Assembly (NCBI GenBank): GCA_036509315.1 | Contig: DATCFU010000184.1 | Location: 1 to 41,028, forward strand | DNA: 41,028 nt | Source: PALSA-607 sp036509315 | GTDB lineage: Bacteria > Actinomycetota > Actinomycetes > Acidothermales > Acidothermaceae | Reading direction: 5' to 3' | In this document: piece by piece, positions 7,074-15,962 of the stretch | Numbering within the stretch: the first letter of the stretch is position 1 | How the letters are laid out: the number at the start of each line of letters is the position of its first letter | Made by a program: the position numbers and the translations under genes | Notes under the pieces: model-generated | Told to the model about the DNA's origin: nothing | What the model saw: the letters and a program-made list of their open reading frames with translations, nothing else | The model's database searches: none

Positions 7074-7131
7074 GTCTAGACCTCCGAAACAGACGTGCCC
7101 TAAAGGGCGCGGGCAGTTAACGTGAGTCCAC

Positions 7132-8850
7132 GTGCGCGTCCTCCCGCTGACTGATCCCGGCGTTCCCGATGTCCGCTCGCCTTTGCGCTTCCTGATCTGG
7201 GTTGTGAATGGCCAGCGGGCCACGCTGACGGGTGGGATGGTCTTCGGCATCATCTGGATGTGCGGGCAGGCCACCGTCCCCTTCGTGGTCGGTCGCGGCA
7301 TCGACAAGGGGATCACCGGCCACAGCACGGGCGCGCTGCTGACCTGGTCAGCGATCTTGCTGGGCGTCGGCATTGTGCAGGCAGCAGCAGGCGTCAGCCG
7401 GCACCGATTCGCCGTCGCGAACTGGCTGACCGGCACGTTTCGGGTCGAGCAACTGCTCACCCGCCAAGCCGCGCGGCTCGGCGCCAGTTTGACGCAACGG
7501 GTACAACTCGGCGACGTCGTCAGCAGCGCGACGACCGACGCCGGCTACATCGGCAACTGCCTCGACATCACCGCTCGACTGGCCGGCTCGATCGTGTCGT
7601 TCATCGCTGTAGCAGTCATCATGCTGAGCACCTCGGTCGAACTCGGACTTGTGGTGCTGATCGGTGTCCCGGTTCTGATGCTCCTCATCGGACCGATCCT
7701 GCGCCCCTTGCACCACCGCCAAACGCAGCTGCGCGCATCGGTCGGCCAGTTGACGAACTTCGGCGCCGACACCGTCGCCGGTCTGCGCGTGCTGCGCGGC
7801 GTCGGAGGCGAGCGCGAGTTCTTCACCCGCTATCAAGCCCGATCGCAAGACGTCAGACGCAAGGGCGTATCCGTGGCCGCAGTTGGCTCGATACTCGACG
7901 CTGCTGAAGTGCTGCTCCCTGGGGTTTTCGTCGTCCTCGTTACCTGGCTCGGTGCACGACTGGCGATCCAGCACAAGCTCACCGTCGGGCAGCTCGTGTC
8001 GTTCTACGGATACGCAGCGTTCCTGCTCGCGCCGATGCGAATCGCGACCGAGGTCGCCGACAAGTGGACCCGAGGGCTTGTGGCGGCAAAGCGGGTACTG
8101 CGCGTTCTCTCCCTCGAGCCGACACTCGCGCAACCGCTGCATCCGGTCGCTGCGCCGCGGGACGGCGACCTGACCGACACGACGTCTGGACTCACCGTTC
8201 GATCCGGCGAGTTCGTCGTCGTCGCGGCTGCCGAGCCGTCACAGGCGAGCGCGCTTGCCGACCGTCTCGGTCGATACGTCGATCCGGACGGCGAGCAGCA
8301 GGTGCTTTTCGACAACGTGCCACTCACCGCGATAGCGCTGGACGATGTCCGCGCGACCATCTTGGTCAGTGACAAGGATCCACGTCTCTTCGCGGGTTCA
8401 TTGCGTGATCAGCTCGATCCGCACCGACGTGCAAGTACGGCCGCCGTCGACGACGCGATCGACGTCGCAGTTGCGCATGACGCCGTCGAGTCGATACCGG
8501 GCGGGCTTGAGGGTGTGCTCGACGAGCGCGCGCTTGGCCTGTCAGGCGGGCAGCGGCAACGAATTGCGCTCGCGCGTGCCCTCCTTGCCAACGCGCCGGT
8601 GCTCGTGCTCGACGAGCCCACCAGTGCCGTCGACGCCTATACCGAAGCGCGCATCGCCGACACCTTGCGCGCCTACCGCGCCGGCAAGACGACGATCGTC
8701 ATGTCGACGAGCCCGTTGATGCTCGACCGCGCCGACCGAGCGGTGCTACTCGACGACGACCGAGTCGTCGCCGATGGCCGGCACCGCGAGCTGGTCTCTG
8801 ACGATGCGCGCTATCGGTCCGTCGTCACCCGTGACGAGGAATCCGCATGA
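7132..8850 (+). CDS. ABC exporter half-transporter with degenerate Walker A
   Basis: 572 residues: a six-helix transmembrane domain (about 15-320) then a nucleotide-binding domain (about 340-570). The position of Walker A (residues 365-374) reads VAAAEPSQAS, with no GxxGxGKS/T. The Q-loop glutamine is replaced (VSDKDPRLF) and the switch histidine is missing (MSTSPLM). In contrast the signature LSGGQRQR (470-477) and Walker B VLVLDEPTS are intact. This subunit cannot form a normal ATP site with its own P-loop but can donate its signature motif to its partner. The next gene overlaps by four bases (ATGA) and has the complementary pattern, so the two make a heterodimeric exporter with one working site. 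Substrate unknown. A TAACGT box lies eight bases before the GTG start. Confidence 0.88.
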   Translation: MRVLPLTDPGVPDVRSPLRFLIWVVNGQRATLTGGMVFGIIWMCGQATVPFVVGRGIDKGITGHSTGALLTWSAILLGVGIVQAAAGVSRHRFAVANWLTGTFRVEQLLTRQAARLGASLTQRVQLGDVVSSATTDAGYIGNCLDITARLAGSIVSFIAVAVIMLSTSVELGLVVLIGVPVLMLLIGPILRPLHHRQTQLRASVGQLTNFGADTVAGLRVLRGVGGEREFFTRYQARSQDVRRKGVSVAAVGSILDAAEVLLPGVFVVLVTWLGARLAIQHKLTVGQLVSFYGYAAFLLAPMRIATEVADKWTRGLVAAKRVLRVLSLEPTLAQPLHPVAAPRDGDLTDTTSGLTVRSGEFVVVAAAEPSQASALADRLGRYVDPDGEQQVLFDNVPLTAIALDDVRATILVSDKDPRLFAGSLRDQLDPHRRASTAAVDDAIDVAVAHDAVESIPGGLEGVLDERALGLSGGQRQRIALARALLANAPVLVLDEPTSAVDAYTEARIADTLRAYRAGKTTIVMSTSPLMLDRADRAVLLDDDRVVADGRHRELVSDDARYRSVVTRDEESA

Positions 8851-10706
8851 GCACGCCGAATTCCGCGCTTCTCCCCGTCGCCGATATTGCCGAGGTCAAG
8901 GCGTACGCGTCGACACTGATTCGCAAGCAGGGCCGCACGGCGAGTGGCGTGCTCGTCCTGTACGCGCTCGCCGGCGTCGCGGGCCTGGCCGGGCCACGCC
9001 TGCTCGGCGACATCGTCGGTGCCGTGCAGAAGGGCACGACGCGTGCGCACGTCGACCGGATCGCGATGATCCTCGCCGGATTCGTCCTGGCGCAGGCAAT
9101 CTTGGTTCGACTCGCCCGCTACGCGTCGTCCGTCATTGCGGAGAAGATCTTCGCTGAGCTGCGGGAGGAATTCCTGCGGAAGGTCATCTCGCTGCCGCTC
9201 TCGACCGTCGAGCGCGCAGGGACTGGCGACCTGCTGACGCGCATGACGAGCGACATCGATGCGATGTCGCGCAGCGTGCGGTTCGCGGTGCCCGAAGTGA
9301 TGATCGCGATCGCGACCGCGGTGCTCACTTTGATCGCCGCGTTCATCACGGCGCCGCTCGTGGCGTTGCCTTGCCTGATCGTGTTCCCGCTGCTCTTTAT
9401 AGCGACCCGCTGGTACCTCAAGCGCGCGCCACAGGGTTACCTGCGCGAGCGCCGCGTCTACTCGCACATGTTCGCCGGCATCACTGAGACCCTCGAAGGT
9501 GGCCGCACGATCGATGCACTCGGGTTGCGCGACAAGCGGATCCGGCGCGGCGACGACGACGTCCGGCGTGCGTACGTCGCCGAGCGCTACACACTGCGTC
9601 TTCGCACGCTGTGGTACCCATTCACCGAGACGGCGTACGTCATACCCGTCGTCGCGGCGCTCCTCGTCGGTGGGCTGCTCGCTAACAGCGGCCACGCGAG
9701 CCTCGCACAGGTCACCGCCGTGACGCTGTACTTCCAGCAACTCGTCGACCCGGTCGACCGCCTGCTTGGCTGGCTCGACGAACTGCAGGTCGGCGCCTCG
9801 TCACTTGCACGCCTCGTCGGCGTCGGGAGAGTGCCCGCCGACCGCGTGGCCACCGGCGCGCAGCCCTACGGCGAACACCTGCGCGCGGATGGCGTGCATT
9901 TCGCCTACCGTGCGGGTCGCGACGTCCTGCACGGCATCGACCTCGACGTGCGGCCGGGCGAGCGCATCGCGATGGTCGGCCCGAGTGGCGCAGGCAAGAG
10001 CACACTCGGTCGACTGCTCGCGGGCATCCACGGCCCAGGCGACGGCAGCGTAACGGTCGGCGGTGTGCCACTCGTCGATCTCGAGATCGAACAGCTGCGT
10101 CGTGAGGTCGCTTTGGTGACGCAGGAACACCACGTGTTCGTCGGCTCGGTCGCCGACAACCTGCGGCTTGCCAAGCCTTCGGCGGACGACGACCAGTTGC
10201 GGTCTGTGCTCTCCTCGATCGATGCACTCGACTGGGTCACGGCATTGCCGGAGGGCCTCGACACCATGGTCGGGTCGGGCGGCCTCATTTTGACGCCCGC
10301 GCAGGCACAGCAGATCGCGCTTGCTCGACTCGTGCTCGCCGATCCGCACACCCTTGTTCTCGACGAAGCGACATCGCTGCTCGACCCCCGGGCGGCCCGG
10401 CGTCTCGAGCGATCTCTGGCCGCGGTCGTCGAGGGCCGCACGGTGATCGCGATAGCGCACCGATTGCACACGGCGCACGACGCCGACCGGGTGGCGGTCA
10501 TGGTCGGTGGCCGCATCGTCGAGCTTGGCAGCCACGATGAGCTGATCGCGAAGGGCGGCAGCTATGCCGATCTGTGGGCGTCCTGGCACGGCGAAGGGCC
10601 CGGCAGCGCTGGCCTCCACACTTCCGGTCCGCACATTTCCGGACGGAGCGTCTCACTATCCGGACAGCACTGGACGCCGGGCGACCCGTCGTCGCACACT
10701 GACTGA
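8847..10706 (+). CDS. ABC exporter half-transporter with canonical Walker A and degenerate signature
   Basis: 619 residues, transmembrane domain about 30-320, nucleotide-binding domain about 345-575. Walker A GPSGAGKST (378-386), Q-loop VTQEHHVF (425-431), Walker B LVLDEATS and the switch IAHRL (H538) are all intact, but the signature reads LTPAQ (482-486) instead of LSGGQ. Combined with the upstream partner, the working site is this Walker A plus the partner's LSGGQ, and the other site has both motifs degenerate. The last 40 residues form a low-complexity tail rich in serine and glycine, encoded by three copies of a CACA-TTCCGG-like repeat (10617-10665); it is probably not part of the domain. 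A strong terminator follows at 10787. Confidence 0.9.
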   Translation: MSTPNSALLPVADIAEVKAYASTLIRKQGRTASGVLVLYALAGVAGLAGPRLLGDIVGAVQKGTTRAHVDRIAMILAGFVLAQAILVRLARYASSVIAEKIFAELREEFLRKVISLPLSTVERAGTGDLLTRMTSDIDAMSRSVRFAVPEVMIAIATAVLTLIAAFITAPLVALPCLIVFPLLFIATRWYLKRAPQGYLRERRVYSHMFAGITETLEGGRTIDALGLRDKRIRRGDDDVRRAYVAERYTLRLRTLWYPFTETAYVIPVVAALLVGGLLANSGHASLAQVTAVTLYFQQLVDPVDRLLGWLDELQVGASSLARLVGVGRVPADRVATGAQPYGEHLRADGVHFAYRAGRDVLHGIDLDVRPGERIAMVGPSGAGKSTLGRLLAGIHGPGDGSVTVGGVPLVDLEIEQLRREVALVTQEHHVFVGSVADNLRLAKPSADDDQLRSVLSSIDALDWVTALPEGLDTMVGSGGLILTPAQAQQIALARLVLADPHTLVLDEATSLLDPRAARRLERSLAAVVEGRTVIAIAHRLHTAHDADRVAVMVGGRIVELGSHDELIAKGGSYADLWASWHGEGPGSAGLHTSGPHISGRSVSLSGQHWTPGDPSSHTD

Positions 10707-10786
10707 CATGACGCGGTCGGCGAATTACTTTTATGGCTCCGGGAGTCCGGTAGCCGTCGCCACCGTCTGATCTGACAGACAAACCG

Positions 10787-10817
10787 ACGCCCCGGGCTGA
10801 TGCCCGGGGCGTTTTTG
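10787..10817 (+). terminator. Rho-independent terminator after the ABC exporter operon
   Basis: A perfect 11-bp stem (ACGCCCCGGGC, 10787-10797, with its complement at 10802-10812), a TGAT loop and a run of five T at 812-816. It lies 80 bases after the exporter stop. The bases 10707-10786 show no gene. Confidence 0.85.
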
Positions 10818-10886
10818 CGTCTACGGGTTGCCAGCACAAGCCGGTGCGCACACCGCAGTCATCGAACTGCAGAAGGGCAAGAGCGC

Positions 10887-11195
10887 ATGAACAGCATCAG
10901 CGATGCGGGCGTCCCCGAGGCGACCGAGGCAGAGGCACTTGAGGCCGACCCGGGGCTCGCCGAGATCATCCTGCTCCGCGAGCAGATCGACGAGGTCGAC
11001 GCCGAACTGGTGGGCATCGTCCAGCGCAGGATCGCGCTGTCCAAGCAGATCCAGGCGGTCCGGATGGCGCACGGCGGCCGGCGCCGCGAGCACTCCCGCG
11101 AACTGAAGATCGTGAACACCTACGTCGAGGGACTCGGCCGAGGCGGTAGCCAGCTCGCGCTCACGTTGCTCGAGCTGTGTCGCGGTCGCGCTTGA
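10887..11195 (+). CDS. Chorismate mutase, AroQ class, short actinobacterial type
   Basis: 102 residues. It converts chorismate to prephenate, the branch point to phenylalanine and tyrosine. The AroQ three-helix fold is visible: ILLREQIDEVDAELVGIVQRRIALSKQIQAVRMAHGG (helix 1, residues about 26-62, with the conserved Arg, Asp and RR-x-LSK-Q-I pattern), then EHSRELKIVNTYVEGLG and LALTLLELCRGRA. This matches the small exported-signal-free mutases of mycobacteria, which are boosted by DAHP synthase; that partner is not in the window. ATG 10887 is chosen (GAAGG upstream); the frame is open from 10800 but that part overlaps the terminator. Chorismate mutase is often found near the gua genes in actinobacteria. 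Confidence 0.85.
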   Translation: MNSISDAGVPEATEAEALEADPGLAEIILLREQIDEVDAELVGIVQRRIALSKQIQAVRMAHGGRRREHSRELKIVNTYVEGLGRGGSQLALTLLELCRGRA

Positions 11196-11264
11196 TCGTA
11201 CTGCGCCGGATTGGGCTGTGCGCAGGCCGCCATGACGCGTACGGTGAGCACCGAATACGGCTTT

Positions 11265-11350
11265 GTCCGGATCGGACTCTGGCTTAGTGTCCGGATCGGA
11301 ATCTGGCTTAGTGTCCGGATCCTGGGCTCCGGCCTAGTGTCCGTATCGCG
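11265..11350 (+). repeat. Tandem 24-nt repeat upstream of the GGDEF-EAL gene
   Basis: Unit beginning GTCCGGATCGGA and ending TGGCTTAGT. Copy 1 is 11265-11288 and copy 2 is 11289-11312, differing at one base. Copy 3 is a 26-nt variant (11313-11338) and a partial copy 4 starts at 11339. It ends just before the ribosome site GGAGGG of the next gene, so it lies in its promoter or 5' untranslated region. The frame stays open through it but the translation is repetitive (VRIGLWLS) and probably not protein. Confidence 0.85.
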
Positions 11351-11363
11351 GAGGGAACCCGAC

Positions 11364-13238
11364 GTGAGTTCGGCTTACCAGGCCAGCGGCTCGCGCGAAG
11401 CACTGGCTGGACGGACGAGCGATGCCGTTGCACTCGCTCGCCAGACCGACGCTCTCGAGCGGATCAGCCGTGGCGACTCGATGCAGAGCGTGCTCACTGC
11501 GCTGGCAAGCGCTATCGAGGAAAACAGACCTGGGGTGCACTGCACCTTCTTACTCCTCGATGAGGCCGACGGCGGTCGGCTTTTCACCATCGCCTCCCCC
11601 AGCCTGCCGGCGTCCTTCAGTGACGCGATCGACGGAACCGCAATCGGGCCCCACGTGGGCTCGTGCGGCCGGGCCGCGTTCGCCCGACACGACGTCGTGA
11701 CCGAAGACATCGGCTCCGACTCCGACTGGGCTGAGTGGCGCGTCTTGGCCCTCGAACACGGGTTGCGGGCGTGCTGGTCAGTGCCTGTCATCGCACCGGA
11801 TCACGACGACGAAGCCGGAAAGGTTCTCGGCACCTTCGCGACGTACTTCGAAACCAACCGTGGGCCAAAGGATGACGAGCGACGTGACGTCGCCCGTACC
11901 ACTGCGTTGGCGACGATCGTCTTAATGCGAAATCACGACGAAGCAGAGCTGCGGCGGGCCAACCTACGAGACCCGCTCACGGGCCTGGCGAACCGTCGAC
12001 TCTTCATTGACGAACTTGGCGCCGCGCTGCGCCGCGCGCGGCGCCGCAGAGCCGATGTCACTGTGTTGTTTCTCGACATCGACCACTTCAAGGTGCTCAA
12101 CGATTCGATGGGACATCTCGTCGGCGACGAAGTTTTGCGCGTTGTTGCGAACCGTGTGCAGCAGGCGGTTCGTCCACACGATCTGGTCGCCAGATTCGGC
12201 GGCGACGAGTTCACCATCTCTTGCGAGGGCCTTACCGGAGCGGCCGAAGCGGAAGGCCTCGCGAGGGAACTGCGGCAAGCCATCGAAGCGCCCGTTCAAG
12301 TCGATGACCGCGAGGTGTTCTTGACGGTCAGCGTGGGCATCGCTCGCGGTGCCGGCTTGGAATCACCACATGACCTCGTCGCGGACGCCGACGCCGCGAT
12401 GTATCAGGCAAAAGCAGCTGGCCGGGCCAGCGTGATCACCTTCGACGAGCGCATGCGCGAACAATCGCGCGATCGCCTGCACATGGAGTCGGCGCTGCGG
12501 CGCGCGATCGAGAAGGGCGAGCTGCACCTCGTCTACCAGCCGCAAGTGGACCTGGCGTCAGGCCAGCTCGTGGGTGTCGAGGCGCTCCTGCGGTGGACGT
12601 CGGACGAGCTCGGCGCCATTCCCCCGGTCGAGTTCATTCCGATAGCTGAAGAAACCGACCTCATCATGGGCATTGGCGAGTGGGTACTGCACGAGGCCTG
12701 CGCACAAGCCGGTCGGTGGCTGGCCAGTCAAGGCTGGTCGCCATTGCTGTCGGTCAACGCGTCCGCCCGTCAGTTCGGCCACGCGTCGGTCTTTCTGGAG
12801 ACCGTCACCAGCGCACTGCACGCATCGAAGCTCGGACCCGCGCAACTGCGCATCGAAGTCACGGAGTCGACACTCGGGGATCCGGTGACGACCGGTCCGT
12901 TGGTGGCCGAGCTGTCGCGACTTGGGGTGTCATTGTCGATCGACGACTTCGGCACCGGGTTCTCCTCACTCGCCCGGCTGCGCAGCTTCCCGGTCAACGA
13001 GTTGAAGATCGACAAATCGTTCGTCGAAGGCTTGGAGACACACGCCGGCGATCGCGCCGTGGTCGCCGCGATCATCGGCATGGCGAAAGCCCTGCACCTC
13101 GACACAGTCGGCGAAGGCGTAGAGAGCGCGGGTCAGCTCGACATCTTGCGCACGCTGGGCTGCACGCGGGTGCAGGGCTACTACCTCGGCCGACCGGTTC
13201 CCGGCGACGACGTCAGGGCGCTGCTCGCTAGCAGGTGA
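11364..13238 (+). CDS. GAF-GGDEF-EAL cyclic-di-GMP turnover protein
   Basis: 624 residues, cytoplasmic, no membrane segments. A GAF sensor domain (about 25-185, with PHVGSCGRAAFARHDVV and WSVPVIA) is followed by a diguanylate cyclase domain (about 195-365) with intact active site GGDEF (279-283) and the inhibitory site RPHD (270-273) five residues before it. An EAL phosphodiesterase domain (about 370-620) keeps EALLRW (406-411), NASARQF, EVTES, DDFGTG (527-532), the lysine in LKIDKSF and GEGVES. Both activities therefore look possible: synthesis of c-di-GMP from GTP, feedback inhibition, and hydrolysis. GTG 11364 is selected for its GGAGGG ribosome site; an upstream in-frame start at 11211 would run through tandem repeats. 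Its 3' end overlaps convergent guaB3 by 11 bases. Confidence 0.92.
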   Translation: MSSAYQASGSREALAGRTSDAVALARQTDALERISRGDSMQSVLTALASAIEENRPGVHCTFLLLDEADGGRLFTIASPSLPASFSDAIDGTAIGPHVGSCGRAAFARHDVVTEDIGSDSDWAEWRVLALEHGLRACWSVPVIAPDHDDEAGKVLGTFATYFETNRGPKDDERRDVARTTALATIVLMRNHDEAELRRANLRDPLTGLANRRLFIDELGAALRRARRRRADVTVLFLDIDHFKVLNDSMGHLVGDEVLRVVANRVQQAVRPHDLVARFGGDEFTISCEGLTGAAEAEGLARELRQAIEAPVQVDDREVFLTVSVGIARGAGLESPHDLVADADAAMYQAKAAGRASVITFDERMREQSRDRLHMESALRRAIEKGELHLVYQPQVDLASGQLVGVEALLRWTSDELGAIPPVEFIPIAEETDLIMGIGEWVLHEACAQAGRWLASQGWSPLLSVNASARQFGHASVFLETVTSALHASKLGPAQLRIEVTESTLGDPVTTGPLVAELSRLGVSLSIDDFGTGFSSLARLRSFPVNELKIDKSFVEGLETHAGDRAVVAAIIGMAKALHLDTVGEGVESAGQLDILRTLGCTRVQGYYLGRPVPGDDVRALLASR

Positions 13239-14337
13239 CAACGACCTCGACGCGTTGGAACTCCTTGAGGTCGGAGTACCCACACGTCGCCAACGCCTTG
13301 CGCAACGCGCCCACCAAGTTCGTCGTACCTTCAGAATCCGTCGACGGTCCGTACAGCACTTCGCGCAGGGTGCCGGCCGTGCCTGCGCGGTACCTCTTCC
13401 CACGAGCGAGATCGTTGTGCCGCGCTTCCGCGCCCCAATGCCAACCGCCGCCTGGAGCTTCCGCGGCGCGAGCCAACGGTAGGCCGATCATGACGGCGTC
13501 GGCTCCGCAGGCAATCGCCTTCGCGATGTCACCGCCGGTGCGCATCGCGCCGTCCGCAATGACATGCACGTAGCGGCCACCGGATTCGTCCATGTAGTCG
13601 CGACGCGCGGCCGCGGCATCAGAGACAACCGTTGCCATCGGCACCCCTATACCGAGCACCTGACGCGTCGTGTGCGCGGCGCCACCACCTACACCGACCA
13701 ATATGCCAGCCGCGCCCGTGCGCATGAGGTGCAGCGCCGACTGATACGTGTAAGACCCGCCGACAATCACCGGCACGTCGAGGTCGTAGATGAACTTCTT
13801 GAGGTTCAAGGGCTCAGCCCGCGTCGACACGTGCTCGGCTGACACAGTCGTACCGCGGATCACGAACAGATCGACGCCGGCCTCGAGAACTGCCTTGTGG
13901 TACTGCGCCGTTCGTTGCGGCGACAAAGCGGCAGCGGTCACCACACCGCCATCGCGGATTTGCTTGATGCGTGCGCCGATCAACTCTTCCTTGATGGGCT
14001 CGGAGTAGATCTCACGCATCCGACGAACGACATCGCCTTCGGGCAAGGTCGCGATCTCGTCAAGGATCGGTTGCGGGTCGTCGTAGCGTGTCCAGAGTCC
14101 TTCGAGGTCAAGCACACCGAGACCGCCGAGCCGCCCGATCTCGATGGCGAAGTTGGGCGAGACGACACTGTCCATCGCGCTCGAAATGATCGGCGCCTCG
14201 AAGCGATACGCGTCGATCTGCCATGCGACCGAGATCTCTTCGGGGTCGCGGGTGCGTCGCGACGGCACGATGGCGATGTCGTCGAAGCTGTAGGCACGGC
14301 GACCCGTCTTGCCCATGCCGATCTGGACTTCGGCCAC
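13228..14337 (-). CDS. guaB3: GuaB3 family IMP dehydrogenase-related protein
   Basis: 369 residues, without the CBS pair of true IMP dehydrogenase. The barrel fold is recognisable: YSFDDIAIVPSRRTRDPEEI near 16-35, ISSAMDSVVSP near 51-61, VIVGGSYTYQSALHLMRTGA near 190-209 and VHVIADGAMRTGGDIAKAIA further on. The C-terminus DLKEFQRVEVVV is typical of actinobacterial GuaB3. The loop that carries the catalytic cysteine in IMP dehydrogenase (GSICTTR in the neighbouring guaB product) reads GAAHTTR here, with His222 at the cysteine position. A role as a GMP reductase has been described for cyanobacterial GuaB3; whether this one is active is open. Its start lies 25 bases after the guaB stop, so it is the second gene of that operon. 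Confidence 0.92.
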   Translation of the reverse strand: MAEVQIGMGKTGRRAYSFDDIAIVPSRRTRDPEEISVAWQIDAYRFEAPIISSAMDSVVSPNFAIEIGRLGGLGVLDLEGLWTRYDDPQPILDEIATLPEGDVVRRMREIYSEPIKEELIGARIKQIRDGGVVTAAALSPQRTAQYHKAVLEAGVDLFVIRGTTVSAEHVSTRAEPLNLKKFIYDLDVPVIVGGSYTYQSALHLMRTGAAGILVGVGGGAAHTTRQVLGIGVPMATVVSDAAAARRDYMDESGGRYVHVIADGAMRTGGDIAKAIACGADAVMIGLPLARAAEAPGGGWHWGAEARHNDLARGKRYRAGTAGTLREVLYGPSTDSEGTTNLVGALRKALATCGYSDLKEFQRVEVVVTC

Positions 14338-14362
14338 CAGGAACCTTTCTATAAAACAAGAA

Positions 14363-15871
14363 TCAGCGCGAGTAGTAGTTCGGTGCTTCCGTCGTCATCT
14401 GGACGTCGTGGGGATGGCTTTCCTTCAACCCGGCCGCGGTGATCCGCACGAGACGTGCCTGCTGCAGCTGGTCGATGGTGGCTGCGCCGCAGTAGCCCAT
14501 CGCTGAACGTAGACCGCCAACAAGCTGATGGACGACGGCAGCGAGCGGCCCACGGTAGGGCACCTGGCCTTCGATGCCTTCGGGCACGAGCTTGTCGTCG
14601 GACAACACGTCGTCCTGGAAGTACCTGTCCTTGCTGTACGAACGCACCTCGCCGCGCGATTGCATCGCCGCAAGCGATCCCATGCCCCGGTAGCTCTTGT
14701 ACTGCTTGCCGTTGATGAAGATGAGCTCGCCAGGACTCTCTTCAACGCCCGCGAGCAGGCTGCCGAGCATGACGGCGTCGGCGCCGACGGCGATCGCCTT
14801 CGCGATGTCGCCGGAGTACTGCAGGCCGCCGTCGCCGATGACCGGGATGCCAGCTGCGCGACACGCCTTTGCTGCCTCGTAGATCGCGGTGACCTGCGGG
14901 ACGCCGACTCCGGTGACTACTCGCGTTGTGCAAATCGAGCCTGGCCCGACGCCGACCTTGACGCCGTCGGCGCCGGCGTCGATCAACGCCTGGGCTCCTT
15001 CGCGGGTGGCGATGTTGCCACCGATGACGTCGACATTCACGTCGCGCTTCAGGCGGCTGACCATCTCGAGCACGCCAGACGAATGCCCGTGCGCGGTGTC
15101 GACCACGATGATGTCGACGCCAGCCTCGACGAGCGCGCGGGCCCTCTTGTAGGACTCCTCGCCGGTGCCCACCGCGGCGGCGACGAGTAGCCGGCCAGCT
15201 GCGTCCTTTGATGCATCAGGGAACTGCTCGCGCTTGGTGAAGTCCTTGACTGTAATCAGCCCGCGCAGTCGCCCAGCACCGTCGACCAGCGGAAGCTTCT
15301 CGATTTTGTGCCGGCGCAAGAGTTCAAGGGCGTCCTCGTCGGAGACACCGACAGGCGCGGTCACCAGTGGCATCGGCGTCATGACGTCACGCACCGGCCG
15401 CGAGAGATCTGTCTCGAACCTGATGTCGCGGTTCGTGACGATGCCGACTAGGACGCCTGCTTCGTTGACGACGGGAGCACCGGAGATTCGGTAATGCGCG
15501 CACAGTCGGTCAACGTCGGCGAGGGTGTCATCGGCCGAGCAGGTCACCGGGTTGGTAATCATGCCCGCCTCGGACCGCTTCACCAGGTCGGCCTGTGCTG
15601 CTTGCTCGTCGATCGACAGGTTGCGATGGAGCACGCCCACACCACCCTGCCGCGCCATGGCGATCGCCATGCGTGCCTCAGTCACGGTGTCCATCGCGCT
15701 CGATAGCAGCGGCACGCGCAGTGAGATGTTGCGGGTGATCGCGGTTGTGGTGTCGGCCTGGCTGGGAATCACATCAGAGGCCGCAGGCAGTAGCAGGACG
15801 TCGTCGTACGTGAGGCCGATCATGGCCACCTTGTCCGGCAACAGGCCGAACTCATGCGCTGAATCTGTCAC
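14363..15871 (-). CDS. guaB: IMP dehydrogenase
   Basis: 502 residues. It oxidises IMP to XMP with NAD+, the committed step to GMP, feeding GuaA. Start LTYDDVLLLPAAS near 20-32, then the CBS (Bateman) pair about 104-215, inserted in the barrel. The active loop is GPGSICTTRVV with catalytic Cys314, followed by IPVIGDGGLQYSGDIAKA and the flap region. The start GTG 15871 is chosen because the product then begins VTDSAHEFGLLPDK, close to family length; the frame is open to 15955 but that part is arginine-rich and unlike the family. A TAGCAT box at 15912-15907 may be its -10. GuaB3 follows on the same strand. Confidence 0.96.
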   Translation of the reverse strand: MTDSAHEFGLLPDKVAMIGLTYDDVLLLPAASDVIPSQADTTTAITRNISLRVPLLSSAMDTVTEARMAIAMARQGGVGVLHRNLSIDEQAAQADLVKRSEAGMITNPVTCSADDTLADVDRLCAHYRISGAPVVNEAGVLVGIVTNRDIRFETDLSRPVRDVMTPMPLVTAPVGVSDEDALELLRRHKIEKLPLVDGAGRLRGLITVKDFTKREQFPDASKDAAGRLLVAAAVGTGEESYKRARALVEAGVDIIVVDTAHGHSSGVLEMVSRLKRDVNVDVIGGNIATREGAQALIDAGADGVKVGVGPGSICTTRVVTGVGVPQVTAIYEAAKACRAAGIPVIGDGGLQYSGDIAKAIAVGADAVMLGSLLAGVEESPGELIFINGKQYKSYRGMGSLAAMQSRGEVRSYSKDRYFQDDVLSDDKLVPEGIEGQVPYRGPLAAVVHQLVGGLRSAMGYCGAATIDQLQQARLVRITAAGLKESHPHDVQMTTEAPNYYSR

Positions 15872-15962
15872 GGCTACGGCAGCTTTCCCCTCGGGCAGGA
15901 GACTCCATGCTAGCTGGCGCTGGCGTCGCCAGCCCGCCGCCGTCCGCTGCCGCACGCGCTTT

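Noticed and set aside
11211..11363. GGDEF-EAL gene starting at 11211
   Set aside because: The extra 51 residues are translated tandem repeats without a ribosome site; GTG 11364 has GGAGGG.
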